Source of the DNA: Pseudomonas lurida | GTDB lineage: Bacteria; Pseudomonadota; Gammaproteobacteria; Pseudomonadales; Pseudomonadaceae | Assembly (NCBI RefSeq): GCF_013522705.1 | Contig: NZ_JAAMRE010000024.1 | Location: 37,871 to 101,870, forward strand | Reading direction: 5' to 3' | Length of the DNA: 64,000 nt | Part shown: piece by piece, positions 8,265 to 16,273 of the stretch | Numbering within the stretch: the stretch's first letter is position 1 | How the letters are laid out: every line of letters starts with the position of its first letter | Position numbers and translations under genes: made by a program | Notes under the pieces: model-generated | Seen by the model: the letters and a program-made list of their open reading frames with translations, nothing else | Database searches by the model: none | Told to the model about the DNA's origin: nothing

Positions 8265-8882
8265 ATGGGCGTGACCAATCGGTTGGCCTGTTACTCCGAC
8301 CCCGCCGACCACTATTCCCACCGAGTACGCATCGTGCTCGCAGAGAAGGGTGTCAGCGCCGAGATCATCAGTGTGGAGGCAGGACGCCATCCACCGAAAC
8401 TGATCGAAGTGAACCCTTACGGCAGCTTGCCCACCCTGGTCGATCGTGACCTGGCGTTGTGGGAGTCAACCGTGGTGATGGAATATCTGGATGAGCGTTA
8501 CCCTCATCCGCCTTTGTTGCCGGTGTACCCGGTGGCGCGTGCCAACAGCCGCCTGCTGATCCATCGGATCCAACGTGACTGGTGCGGGCTGGTGGATGTG
8601 ATCCTGGATTCGCGCAGCAAAGAGGCGGCCCGTGTTGTGGCGCGCAAGGAATTGCGCGAAAGCCTGACCGGCGTTTCGCCATTGTTCGCCGACAAGCCTT
8701 TTTTCCTCAGTGAGGAACAAAGCCTGGTCGATTGCTGCCTATTACCCATACTCTGGCGCTTGCCGATTCTGGGCATTGAACTGCCACGGCCGGCCAAGCC
8801 GTTGCTTGATTACATGGAGCGCCAGTTTGCGCGTGAGGCTTTCCAGGCGAGTCTGTCTGGTGTCGAACGCGATATGCGCTAA
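8265..8882 (+). CDS. sspA: Stringent starvation protein A
   Basis: 205 residues. Glutathione S-transferase-fold protein that binds RNA polymerase and modulates stress-phase transcription (known for the family). N-terminal thioredoxin-like half: LACYSDPADHYSHRVRIVLAEKGVSAEII, NPYGSLPTLVDRDLALWESTVVMEYLDERYPHPPLLPV. The helical C-terminal domain ends VERDMR. A strong GAGGAGG ribosome site precedes the ATG. It is followed 17 nt later by sspB, the usual pair. Confidence 0.95.
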   Translation: MGVTNRLACYSDPADHYSHRVRIVLAEKGVSAEIISVEAGRHPPKLIEVNPYGSLPTLVDRDLALWESTVVMEYLDERYPHPPLLPVYPVARANSRLLIHRIQRDWCGLVDVILDSRSKEAARVVARKELRESLTGVSPLFADKPFFLSEEQSLVDCCLLPILWRLPILGIELPRPAKPLLDYMERQFAREAFQASLSGVERDMR

Positions 8883-8899
8883 GGCTTAAGGAGCCGCTG

Positions 8900-9319
8900 A
8901 TGAACTCCAGTCGACCCTACCTGGTCCGCGCGCTCTATGAGTGGATTGTGGACAACGATTGCACCCCGCACATGCTGGTCAATTCCGAATTTCCTGCGGT
9001 TCAGGTACCGCAGGGTTTTGCCAGTGACGGACAGATTGTGCTGAACGTGTCGCCCAGTGCGGTGCGTCATCTGCATATGGACAACGAAGCCGTTAGTTTC
9101 GAAGGGCGTTTCGGTGGTGTGCCGCATACGCTCTATGTGCCGATTGGCGCCATTCTCGGGATCTATGCCCGTGAGAATGGGCAAGGCATGGTGTTCGATC
9201 TGGAGTCGCCTTTCGAGGATGACGAAACGATCGACAGTGAAGACGGTGATGATCTGCCACCGCCGGGTACCGAGCCACCGCGTCCCAGCGGCCGGCCAAG
9301 CCTGAAGGTGGTCAAGTAA
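8900..9319 (+). CDS. sspB: ClpXP protease specificity-enhancing factor SspB
   Basis: 139 residues. Adaptor that delivers ssrA-tagged and other substrates to ClpXP. The N-terminal substrate-binding domain (RPYLVRALYEWIVDNDCTPH, HLHMDNEAVSFEGRFGGVP, VPIGAILGIYARENGQGMVF) is followed by an acidic, proline-rich linker and the short C-terminal ClpX-docking tail RPSLKVVK. That is the standard SspB architecture. Co-transcribed with sspA. Confidence 0.95.
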   Translation: MNSSRPYLVRALYEWIVDNDCTPHMLVNSEFPAVQVPQGFASDGQIVLNVSPSAVRHLHMDNEAVSFEGRFGGVPHTLYVPIGAILGIYARENGQGMVFDLESPFEDDETIDSEDGDDLPPPGTEPPRPSGRPSLKVVK

Positions 9320-9349
9320 GCCGTTACGTCCCGGGACGTGTCTGAAGAA

Positions 9350-9382
9350 AATGCCTCGATCTGTGTCGGGGCATTTTTTTGC
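9350..9382 (+). terminator. Intrinsic terminator of sspAB
   Basis: AATGCCTCGA (9350-9359) pairs with TCGGGGCATT (one G-T pair) around a short loop, followed by seven Ts. It starts 30 nt after the sspB stop. Confidence 0.88.
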
Positions 9383-9415
9383 GCGCTGGATAGGGATGAA
9401 AGTCGTGACTGGACG

Positions 9416-9428
9416 GTGATCGTACAAC
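9416..9428. promoter_or_regulatory. Candidate operator upstream of the GntR regulator gene
   Basis: GTGATCGTACAAC. Its reverse complement, GTTGTACGATCAC, matches 12 of 13 bases of 12313-12325 in the kdgD promoter. A -10-like TATGAT (9439-9444) lies just downstream. The arrangement suggests autoregulation by the GntR protein encoded from 9479 (inference). Confidence 0.4.
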
Positions 9429-9478
9429 CGCCATGGGCTATGATGCGTGCTCAAGTTCGCCGAGAAAGATGATCCATC

Positions 9479-10225
9479 ATGGAAAACGCCAACACCGCCC
9501 CTCGTCTTCCCCGCAAGCGCCGCAGCCTTGCCCAGGAATTGGTCACGGTGTTGTCCGAGCAAATCCGCGATGGCCAACTCAAGCGTGGCGATAAACTGCC
9601 TACCGAGTCGGCCATCATGGAAGCCCATGGGGTCAGCCGCACGGTGGTGCGCGAAGCCATCTCGCGCCTGCAGGCGGCAGGGCAGGTCGAGACGCGCCAT
9701 GGCATCGGCACCTTTGTACTCGATACGCCCAGCCCCAGTGGTTTTCGCATTGATCCTGCCACCGTGGTGACGTTGCGCGATGTACTGGCCATTCTGGAGT
9801 TGCGTATCAGCCTGGAAGTGGAATCCGCCGGCCTCGCCGCGTTACGTCGCAACGATGAGCAACTGGCGGCCATGCGCGCGGCACTCGATGCGCTGAACGA
9901 GAGCGCCGCGCACGCGGGCGATGCGGTTGCATCGGACTTTGCTTTTCACCTGGAAATTGCCTTGTCCACCGGCAACCGCTACTTCACCGACATCATGACC
10001 CACCTGGGCACCAGCATCATTCCGCGTACCCGCCTGAACTCCGCGCGCCTGGCCCATGATGATCAGCAACACTACATGGACCGCCTGAGCCGCGAACACG
10101 AAGAAATCTACGAGGCGATTGCCCGCCAGGATTCGGACGCGGCACGAGCGGCCATGCGTTTGCACCTGACCAACAGTCGCGAGCGGCTGCGCCATGCTCA
10201 TGAAGAGGCTGAAAGGGCTGTCTGA
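9479..10225 (+). CDS. GntR/FadR-family (FCD domain) transcriptional regulator
   Basis: 248 residues. The N-terminal winged helix-turn-helix covers residues about 15-80 (LPTESAIMEAHGVSRTVVREAISRL, then GIGTFV). The C-terminal all-helical FCD ligand-binding domain covers about 100-235 with candidate metal/ligand histidines (FHLEIA, HEEIYEAI, MRLHLTNSRERL). It probably senses a hexarate or its breakdown intermediate and represses the kdgD operon starting 2.2 kb downstream, since such regulators usually adjoin this pathway and share an operator-like motif here (inference). Its stop abuts the convergent gene at 10226 with no spacer. Confidence 0.88.
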   Translation: MENANTAPRLPRKRRSLAQELVTVLSEQIRDGQLKRGDKLPTESAIMEAHGVSRTVVREAISRLQAAGQVETRHGIGTFVLDTPSPSGFRIDPATVVTLRDVLAILELRISLEVESAGLAALRRNDEQLAAMRAALDALNESAAHAGDAVASDFAFHLEIALSTGNRYFTDIMTHLGTSIIPRTRLNSARLAHDDQQHYMDRLSREHEEIYEAIARQDSDAARAAMRLHLTNSRERLRHAHEEAERAV

Positions 10226-10864
10226 TCACGCCGGTGGCCGAATATCAGTGGGGGGCTCGGTGACCAAGGTCTCTAGTATCAGCGTCTGGTCGTCGATGTC
10301 CTCTCCCATGAAAAAATACCTGCCTTTGACGAGAACCCATAGGTTTGCCAGGCTGAAATAAATGAAATCTCCGACATTCGCGGCTGCTTCGAGCTCAAAA
10401 TACTGGGGATTGTCGACATTGCCCGGCAGCTTAGTCATGGAGTTGATGTGACATATCGTGCGCATTCCGGTCCTGCGCGATGTGATAGTCAGTGGAATAG
10501 TCGATGAGCTCTCTACGCCGGATTCACCTCGGGTCGAGTAACCCACGTGAATGGTTTTGCCAAGGTAGTTCGCGAGTGTCTCCTTGGGAATGGTTACTTT
10601 AAGATCGCTGAGAGGGAAGAAGTCCCCATCTTCCGGATCATCGGGCGAAACGCGCCATTCACTGGTGTTGAGCCGACGCATGTCATAACCGGACCACGTT
10701 GGAAATTCAGGGTCTTGTATTGGGTCGGTCAGGATGAACGCGTAAACCTGCGAATTAAGCGCTAACTTATCAGTGATGCTCAGGCTCAATGCCTCTGGAA
10801 GCTCTGCCAGCCTGATTCTACCTTTGTCGGCTTGTGGCTTGAGGATAGGAGGGGCTAGAGTCAT
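10226..10864 (-). CDS. Hypothetical protein, possibly an Ig-like fold
   Basis: 212 residues; I do not recognise a named family. No signal peptide or membrane segment is visible. The sequence is rich in beta-type residues with aromatic/glycine pairs (ANYLGKTIHVGYSTRGESGVESSSTI, FIYFSLANLWVLVKGRYFFMG). The pattern of a conserved Y-R-G turn followed by S-S-x-x-P-L-T-I-T recalls single units of Ig-like repeat proteins in pseudomonads; this is weak inference. A good AAGGAGAAC ribosome site precedes the ATG. The gene is visibly more AT-rich than its neighbours and lies inside the hexarate locus, which suggests acquisition. Confidence 0.7.
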   Translation of the reverse strand: MTLAPPILKPQADKGRIRLAELPEALSLSITDKLALNSQVYAFILTDPIQDPEFPTWSGYDMRRLNTSEWRVSPDDPEDGDFFPLSDLKVTIPKETLANYLGKTIHVGYSTRGESGVESSSTIPLTITSRRTGMRTICHINSMTKLPGNVDNPQYFELEAAANVGDFIYFSLANLWVLVKGRYFFMGEDIDDQTLILETLVTEPPTDIRPPA

Positions 10865-10894
10865 GTTGGGTTCTCCTTGGTATCGGGGTGGTTG

Positions 10895-10935
10895 TAAAAA
10901 TTTGCCTCAAGAGCTGCTTGCACTGCCCTTGAGGC
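10895..10935 (-). terminator. Probable terminator of the phospholipase C-like gene
   Basis: On the minus strand GCCTCAAG (10935-10928) pairs with CTTGAGGC (10911-10904) around a 16-nt loop, followed by AAATTTTT. It lies 67 nt past the stop of the gene at 11002-12156 and just before the next minus-strand gene. Confidence 0.6.
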
Positions 10936-11001
10936 GTGTTATCCCCCTCGTCTTGATCCCACGTAACTGTTAAAAATCACAGTTTCGACAAACGGCATTC
11001 T

Positions 11002-12156
11002 TCAAGCCGGAGCATTCGGCGTGTAGTCCTTGAGCAACAAATACGTACTCCATCCCCACCAGTCATTCGTCCAGTGCTTGTCGTTCAGGTCATTCACGTC
11101 CTTGCGCCTCGCCACCTTGTCGCCTTCCATCTTGAACAACGGTGAAAAGTTGTTCGCCGGGTTCTGCGCGGCGTTCAGGTCCGGCACGTACAGCGGCGCC
11201 TTGAAAGTGGCCGGGGAGGGCGCGGTGCCGCTGATAAACGTCTCGAAGATCTCGTCCGCCGAGGCTTGCACCGCGCGCTTGACCTGGACCCGATTGGCCG
11301 CGTCGATGTCATCGAAGTAGCGTTTGTCCCCGTAGGCGTGCCATTCGTCGCCCATGGCGTTGCGCACCTTGAGTCCGAATTTACTGTCTTCGTCATGCAT
11401 GAAACGGCTGATCAGCGAACCGAGATCGCCAGGTGTGACCACGGCGGCCAGTTGCTTGCGCGGGACGCGCAGGTGGCCGGCGGAAAACAGATCGGTCAAA
11501 AAGTGATCGGCAAAACTGTTCATGGCGTAGGCCAGTTCCAGCGCCTGATCGGTGCCGGTTTGATGGGCCACCACGGCTTGTTGCAGCGCTGCGGTATGCC
11601 CGGCGAGGTAGGCCGACAGTGCCCATTCGCCGAAATGGTCGGCATTGTCCGCCGCCAGCTTGAGGTAGCGACCCAGCGGAATCAGCGCCGACACCGCGCT
11701 GCCGCCACCGGTGATGCGGTTCCATTCCTCGGACAAGCTATCCCCCAGGGCGTCATACGCGTCATGGGGCTGTTTGCCGTCCTTGATGGCCTGGTTGACC
11801 GCGTTGATCTCCTTTTGCATCACCGCGAGGATCTTGCCGGCTTCTTCCCGTGAGGCCGGCAGCACTGCCAGGGAATTGAAGGCGGCCGTAAATCGTTGCA
11901 CCCGTTCGGCGGGGGAGGCGCCATCGCTGATGGGATGGCCGGGGATGCCATAGAAATCGCCACCCAGGGCGATCACTTGGCCGTAGGTCAGGGCAAGCCC
12001 GTTGGGCAGGTGCAGCAGGACTTGGCGTGCGGGAATTGCCGCCGCGTCTTTGGCGAAACGCAACAGTGTGTCATCGCCGATGGCGGTGTGTTCCCCACCT
12101 TCGAAGCGCAGCAGGGGTGATTTTTTTTCGGGTGCCGCGAGTGTAGAACCGGACAT
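11002..12156 (-). CDS. Phospholipase C-like (zinc-dependent PLC / S1-P1 superfamily) protein
   Basis: 384 residues, largely helical. The spacing H218-x3-D222-x5-H228 (FADHFLTDLFSAGH) is the zinc-ligand pattern of zinc-dependent phospholipase C/S1-P1 nucleases. Further candidate ligands are H23, D67 (LGGDFYG), H174 (ADHFGEW), H187 and H254. No Sec signal peptide is apparent, so it is cytoplasmic or exported by another route. I recall that a phosphatidylcholine-hydrolysing phospholipase C of about this size is known from P. fluorescens; I cannot confirm identity. The gene is divergent from kdgD and has its own terminator. Confidence 0.65.
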   Translation of the reverse strand: MSGSTLAAPEKKSPLLRFEGGEHTAIGDDTLLRFAKDAAAIPARQVLLHLPNGLALTYGQVIALGGDFYGIPGHPISDGASPAERVQRFTAAFNSLAVLPASREEAGKILAVMQKEINAVNQAIKDGKQPHDAYDALGDSLSEEWNRITGGGSAVSALIPLGRYLKLAADNADHFGEWALSAYLAGHTAALQQAVVAHQTGTDQALELAYAMNSFADHFLTDLFSAGHLRVPRKQLAAVVTPGDLGSLISRFMHDEDSKFGLKVRNAMGDEWHAYGDKRYFDDIDAANRVQVKRAVQASADEIFETFISGTAPSPATFKAPLYVPDLNAAQNPANNFSPLFKMEGDKVARRKDVNDLNDKHWTNDWWGWSTYLLLKDYTPNAPA

Positions 12157-12234
12157 GTTAGCTCCTTGCTATGTCGTAGGAATTTTCCCTTTATGCTGTA
12201 TGGATATACAGCCATTGCGAGCTTAGAGGATAAA

Positions 12235-12246
12235 TGTCCTACGTCA
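12235..12246. promoter_or_regulatory. Second operator-like site upstream of kdgD
   Basis: TGTCCTACGTCA matches 11 of 12 bases of TGTCGTACGTCA, the reverse complement of the site at 12322-12333. It lies 87 bp upstream of that site, between kdgD and the divergent phospholipase C-like gene. A weaker TGTCGTAGG occurs at 12172-12180. Confidence 0.35.
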
Positions 12247-12294
12247 AGGAGCCTCGTATAAACATGGCGCAACGCCACGGTCGATGAATTGCAG

Positions 12295-12333
12295 TTGACG
12301 AATACTTTTATAGTTGTACGATGACGTACGACA
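12295..12333 (+). promoter_or_regulatory. kdgD promoter with overlapping GntR-type operator
   Basis: -35 TTGACG (12295-12300), 16-nt spacer, -10 TACGAT (12317-12322). The -10 lies inside GTTGTACGATGAC (12313-12325), which recurs inverted upstream of the GntR gene. It is followed by the near-palindrome TGACGTACGACA (12322-12333). Protein bound here would block RNA polymerase, consistent with repression relieved by a pathway ligand (inference). Confidence 0.5.
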
Positions 12334-12390
12334 TCATCAAAACCAACAACAATCTTTCGACAGAAAGTCTTTACCCAGGGTGTTCGAATA

Positions 12391-13302
12391 ATGAATCCAC
12401 AAGAACTGAAGTCCATCCTCTCTCACGGTCTGCTGTCTTTCCCCGTGACCGATTTCAACGCCCAGGGCGATTTCCACCAGGCGGGTTACATCAAGCGCCT
12501 GGAATGGCTGGCCCCTTACGGCGCTACAGCCTTGTTCGCCGCAGGCGGCACCGGTGAGTTTTTTTCCCTGGCTGCCAGCGAATATTCTCAAGTGATCAAG
12601 ACTGCCGTTGATACCTGCGCCACCAGCGTGCCGATCCTCGCGGGTGTCGGCGGTTCGACGCGCCAGGCTATCGAATATGCGCAGGAAGCCGAACGTCTGG
12701 GCGCCAAAGGCCTGCTGCTGCTGCCGCACTACCTCACCGAAGCCAGCCAGGACGGGGTTGCCGCCCACGTTGAAGCGGTGTGCAAATCGGTCAAGATCGG
12801 CGTGGTGGTCTATAACCGCAACGTCTGCCGCCTGACGGCGCCGCTGCTGGAACGCCTGGCTGAGCGCTGCCCGAACCTCATTGGCTACAAGGACGGTCTG
12901 GGCGACATCGAGCTGATGGTGTCGATCCGTCGCCGCCTCGGTGATCGTTTCAGCTACCTTGGCGGCCTGCCGACTGCAGAAGTCTACGCCGCGGCCTACA
13001 AGGCCCTGGGCGTGCCGGTGTACTCCTCGGCGGTGTTCAACTTCATCCCGAAAACCGCGATGGACTTCTACCACGCGATTGCCAGGGATGATCACGCCAC
13101 CGTCGGCAAGATCATCGACAACTTCTTCCTGCCTTACCTGGACATTCGTAACCGCAAAGCCGGTTATGCCGTGAGCATCGTCAAGGCCGGTGCAAAAATC
13201 GCCGGTTACGACGCAGGCCCGGTGCGCACGCCGCTGACCGATCTGTTGCCGGAAGAATACGAAGCCCTGGCCACGCTGATCGATAAGCAAGGCCCGCAAT
13301 AA
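12391..13302 (+). CDS. kdgD: 5-dehydro-4-deoxyglucarate dehydratase
   Basis: 303 residues. Class I aldolase-fold (DapA/NAL superfamily) enzyme that converts 5-dehydro-4-deoxy-D-glucarate to alpha-ketoglutarate semialdehyde with loss of CO2 and water. TIM-barrel signatures seen: GATALFAAGGTGEFFSLAASEY, GVGGSTRQAIEYAQEAERLGAKGLLLLPHYL, VVVYNRN, and the Schiff-base lysine region NLIGYKDGLGD. First gene of the hexarate operon; the next enzyme oxidises its product. Confidence 0.95.
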   Translation: MNPQELKSILSHGLLSFPVTDFNAQGDFHQAGYIKRLEWLAPYGATALFAAGGTGEFFSLAASEYSQVIKTAVDTCATSVPILAGVGGSTRQAIEYAQEAERLGAKGLLLLPHYLTEASQDGVAAHVEAVCKSVKIGVVVYNRNVCRLTAPLLERLAERCPNLIGYKDGLGDIELMVSIRRRLGDRFSYLGGLPTAEVYAAAYKALGVPVYSSAVFNFIPKTAMDFYHAIARDDHATVGKIIDNFFLPYLDIRNRKAGYAVSIVKAGAKIAGYDAGPVRTPLTDLLPEEYEALATLIDKQGPQ

Positions 13303-13311
13303 GACATTTAC

Positions 13312-13339
13312 AAGGCCGCTGAGCAATCAGCGGCCTTTT
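13312..13339 (+). terminator. Intercistronic hairpin between kdgD and the semialdehyde dehydrogenase gene
   Basis: AAGGCCGCTGA (13312-13322) pairs perfectly with TCAGCGGCCTT (13327-13337) around a GCAA (GNRA) tetraloop, followed by only a few Ts. It probably acts as a leaky terminator or RNA-stability element that reduces or protects expression within the operon. Confidence 0.6.
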
Positions 13340-13356
13340 GCGTCAGGAGAAGATTC

Positions 13357-14802
13357 GTGTCCCAATCCAAGCGTTTTGAAAACTACATCAATGGTCAGTG
13401 GGTGGCCGGTGCTGACTACTGCACCAACATCAACCCGTCGGAGTTGTCCGATGTCATCGGCGAATACGCCAAGGCTGATGTCGCTCAAGTCAACGCCGCT
13501 ATCGACGCCGCCCGCGCCGCGTTCCCGGCCTGGTCCACCTCGGGTATCCAGGCACGTCACGATGCACTGGATAAAGTCGGCAGCGAAATCCTCGCTCGCC
13601 GTGAAGAGCTCGGCACGTTGCTGGCCCGTGAAGAAGGCAAGACCTTGCCCGAAGCCATCGGTGAAGTGACCCGCGCCGGTAATATCTTCAAGTTTTTCGC
13701 TGGCGAATGCCTGCGCTTGTCCGGCGACTACGTGCCGTCGGTGCGTCCGGGCGTCAACGTCGAAGTCACCCGCGAAGCCCTCGGTGTGGTTGGCCTGATT
13801 ACGCCGTGGAACTTCCCGATTGCCATTCCTGCGTGGAAAATCGCGCCGGCCCTGGCCTACGGCAATTGCGTGGTGATCAAGCCCGCCGAGCTGGTGCCGG
13901 GTTGTGCCTGGGCATTGGCGGAAATCATCTCTCGCGCCGGTTTCCCGGACGGTGTGTTCAACCTGGTGATGGGCAGCGGCCGTGTGGTCGGTGATGTGCT
14001 GGTCAACAGCCCGAAAGTCGACGGTATCAGCTTCACCGGTTCCGTCGGTGTGGGTCGCCAGATCGCGGTCAGCTGTGTGTCGCGCCAGGCCAAAGTGCAG
14101 CTGGAAATGGGCGGCAAGAACCCGCAGATCATTCTCGACGACGCCGACCTCAAGCAAGCGGTGGAGCTGGCGGTGCAGAGCGCGTTCTATTCCACGGGCC
14201 AGCGTTGCACGGCGTCCAGCCGTTTGATCGTGACCGCCGGCATCCACGACCAGTTTGTCGCGGCCATGGCCGAGCGCATGAAGTCGATCAAGGTCGGCCA
14301 CGCCCTCAAGAGCGGCACCGATATCGGTCCAGTCGTGTCCCAGGCCCAACTGGACCAGGACATGAAGTACATCGATATCGGCCAGAGCGAAGGCGCGCGG
14401 CTGGTCAGCGGTGGCGGCCTGGTGACGTGCGACACCGAGGGCTACTTCCTGGCGCCGACGTTGTTTGCCGACAGCGAAGCGTCCATGCGCATCAGCCGCG
14501 AAGAAATCTTCGGCCCGGTGGCCAACGTGGTGCGCGTAGCCGACTACGAGGCGGCGCTGGCCATGGCCAACGACACCGAGTTCGGCTTGTCGGCCGGTAT
14601 CGCCACCACGTCGCTCAAGTATGCCAACCACTTCAAGCGTCACTCCCAGGCCGGGATGGTGATGGTCAATCTGCCGACCGCCGGCGTGGATTACCACGTG
14701 CCGTTCGGTGGCCGTAAGGGGTCGTCCTATGGTTCGCGTGAGCAGGGTCGCTATGCGCAAGAGTTCTACACCGTGGTGAAAACCAGCTACATCGGTTCGT
14801 AA
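13357..14802 (+). CDS. Alpha-ketoglutarate semialdehyde dehydrogenase (aldehyde dehydrogenase family)
   Basis: 481 residues, GTG start preceded by AGGAGA. NAD(P)-dependent aldehyde dehydrogenase with the canonical ITPWNFP, cofactor loop SFTGSVGVGRQI, general-base region LEMGGKNPQI and catalytic cysteine region STGQRCTASSR. From its place directly after kdgD I infer that it oxidises alpha-ketoglutarate semialdehyde to alpha-ketoglutarate, feeding the TCA cycle. It could act on other short aldehydes. Confidence 0.92.
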   Translation: MSQSKRFENYINGQWVAGADYCTNINPSELSDVIGEYAKADVAQVNAAIDAARAAFPAWSTSGIQARHDALDKVGSEILARREELGTLLAREEGKTLPEAIGEVTRAGNIFKFFAGECLRLSGDYVPSVRPGVNVEVTREALGVVGLITPWNFPIAIPAWKIAPALAYGNCVVIKPAELVPGCAWALAEIISRAGFPDGVFNLVMGSGRVVGDVLVNSPKVDGISFTGSVGVGRQIAVSCVSRQAKVQLEMGGKNPQIILDDADLKQAVELAVQSAFYSTGQRCTASSRLIVTAGIHDQFVAAMAERMKSIKVGHALKSGTDIGPVVSQAQLDQDMKYIDIGQSEGARLVSGGGLVTCDTEGYFLAPTLFADSEASMRISREEIFGPVANVVRVADYEAALAMANDTEFGLSAGIATTSLKYANHFKRHSQAGMVMVNLPTAGVDYHVPFGGRKGSSYGSREQGRYAQEFYTVVKTSYIGS

Positions 14803-14815
14803 TACGCAACACCCA

Positions 14816-14844
14816 GTGGGGGCCGGATGCGTGCCGGACCCCAC
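14816..14844 (+). other. Intercistronic stem-loop before the transporter gene
   Basis: GTGGGG (14816-14821) and CCGG (14823-14826) pair with CCGG (14834-14837) and CCCCAC (14839-14844), with one internal mismatch. No T-run follows, so an RNA-stability or processing element is likelier than a terminator. Confidence 0.45.
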
Positions 14845-14900
14845 GACAAAAACAGAAAACCATTACCCGCAAAAAAAATAATTAGTGGGAGTACTTCTAC

Positions 14901-16265
14901 ATGCAAGCGACCAAGCCGACCCACGTCCGCTATTTGATCCTGCTCATGCTGTTTGTGGTGACCACGATCAACTACGCCGACCGGGCCACCATCGCCATCG
15001 CGGGCTCCAGCCTGCAAAAAGACCTCGGCATCGACGCGGTCACCCTCGGTTATATCTTCTCCGCATTCGGTTGGGCCTATGTGGCCGGGCAAATCCCCGG
15101 TGGCTGGCTGCTGGACCGGTTCGGCTCGAAAAAAGTCTATGCCCTGAGCATCTTCACCTGGTCTCTGTTCACCGTGCTGCAAGGCTATGTCGGTGAGTTC
15201 GGTGTCTCCACCGCCGTGGTCGCGCTGTTTATGCTGCGCTTCCTGGTAGGCCTGGCCGAAGCGCCGTCCTTTCCGGGGAACGCGCGGATCGTGGCCGCCT
15301 GGTTCCCGACCGCAGAGCGCGGCACGGCTTCGGCGATCTTCAACTCGGCGCAGTACTTCGCCACGGTGCTGTTCGCGCCGCTGATGGGGTGGATCGTCTA
15401 CCGCTTCGGCTGGCAGCACGTGTTCATCGTAATGGGCGCGATCGGTATCGTGTTCTCGCTGATCTGGCTGAAAGTGATCCACAGCCCGCGTCAGCACCCG
15501 ATGATCAATGAGGCCGAGCTCAATCACATCGCCGCCAATGGCGCGATGGTCGATATGGACCAGGACAAAGCCAAGGGTAAGAAAACCGACGGGCCGAAGT
15601 GGGATTACATCCGTCAGTTGCTCACCAACCGCATGATGCTTGGCGTGTACCTCGGCCAGTACTGCATCAATGGCATCACCTACTTCTTCCTGACCTGGTT
15701 CCCCGTGTACCTGGTGCAGGACCGTGGCATGACCATCCTCAAGGCCGGTTTCATCGCCTCGTTGCCGGCGATCTGCGGCTTTATCGGCGGCGTGCTCGGC
15801 GGGGTGATTTCCGATTACCTGCTGCGCAAAGGCCACTCGCTGACCTTCGCCCGCAAGGCGCCGATCATTGCCGGCCTGCTGGTCTCCAGCAGCATCATCG
15901 CGTGCAACTATGTTGACGTTGAATGGATGGTGGTGGGCTTCATGGCCTTGGCCTTCTTCGGCAAGGGTGTTGGCGCACTGGGCTGGGCGGTGGTGTCTGA
16001 CACCTCGCCGAAACAAATCGCCGGTCTCAGTGGCGGCCTGTTCAACACCTTCGGTAACCTGGCGTCGATCACCACACCGATTGTCATCGGCTACATCATC
16101 AGTACCACCGGTTCGTTCAAGTGGGCCCTGGTGTTTGTCGGCGCTAACGCGCTGGTGGCGGTGTTCAGCTACCTGGTGATCGTCGGCCCGATCAAGCGTG
16201 TCGTACTCAAAGAGCCGCCAAGCAAAGGGCCTGAGTTGACCAACCTAACCGAAGCGCATTCCTGA
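14901..16265 (+). CDS. MFS transporter, glucarate/galactarate type
   Basis: 454 residues with about 12 hydrophobic helices. It belongs to the anion:cation symporter group of the major facilitator superfamily, related to GudP/GarP. Motifs seen: LMLFVVTTINYADRATIAIAGSSLQKDL at the first helix, AYVAGQIPGGWLLDRFGSKKVY (MFS loop 2-3), FLVGLAEAPSFPGNARIVAAWFPTAERGTASAIFNSAQY. Inner-membrane, proton-coupled uptake of D-glucarate or D-galactarate is inferred from the flanking kdgD and garD genes. It ends 8 nt before garD. Confidence 0.9.
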   Translation: MQATKPTHVRYLILLMLFVVTTINYADRATIAIAGSSLQKDLGIDAVTLGYIFSAFGWAYVAGQIPGGWLLDRFGSKKVYALSIFTWSLFTVLQGYVGEFGVSTAVVALFMLRFLVGLAEAPSFPGNARIVAAWFPTAERGTASAIFNSAQYFATVLFAPLMGWIVYRFGWQHVFIVMGAIGIVFSLIWLKVIHSPRQHPMINEAELNHIAANGAMVDMDQDKAKGKKTDGPKWDYIRQLLTNRMMLGVYLGQYCINGITYFFLTWFPVYLVQDRGMTILKAGFIASLPAICGFIGGVLGGVISDYLLRKGHSLTFARKAPIIAGLLVSSSIIACNYVDVEWMVVGFMALAFFGKGVGALGWAVVSDTSPKQIAGLSGGLFNTFGNLASITTPIVIGYIISTTGSFKWALVFVGANALVAVFSYLVIVGPIKRVVLKEPPSKGPELTNLTEAHS

Positions 16266-16273
16266 GAGGCCCT

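Noticed and set aside
13357..13359. Frameshift or missing start in the semialdehyde dehydrogenase gene
   Set aside because: GTG with AGGAGA upstream is an ordinary start, and the N-terminus matches the aldehyde dehydrogenase family.
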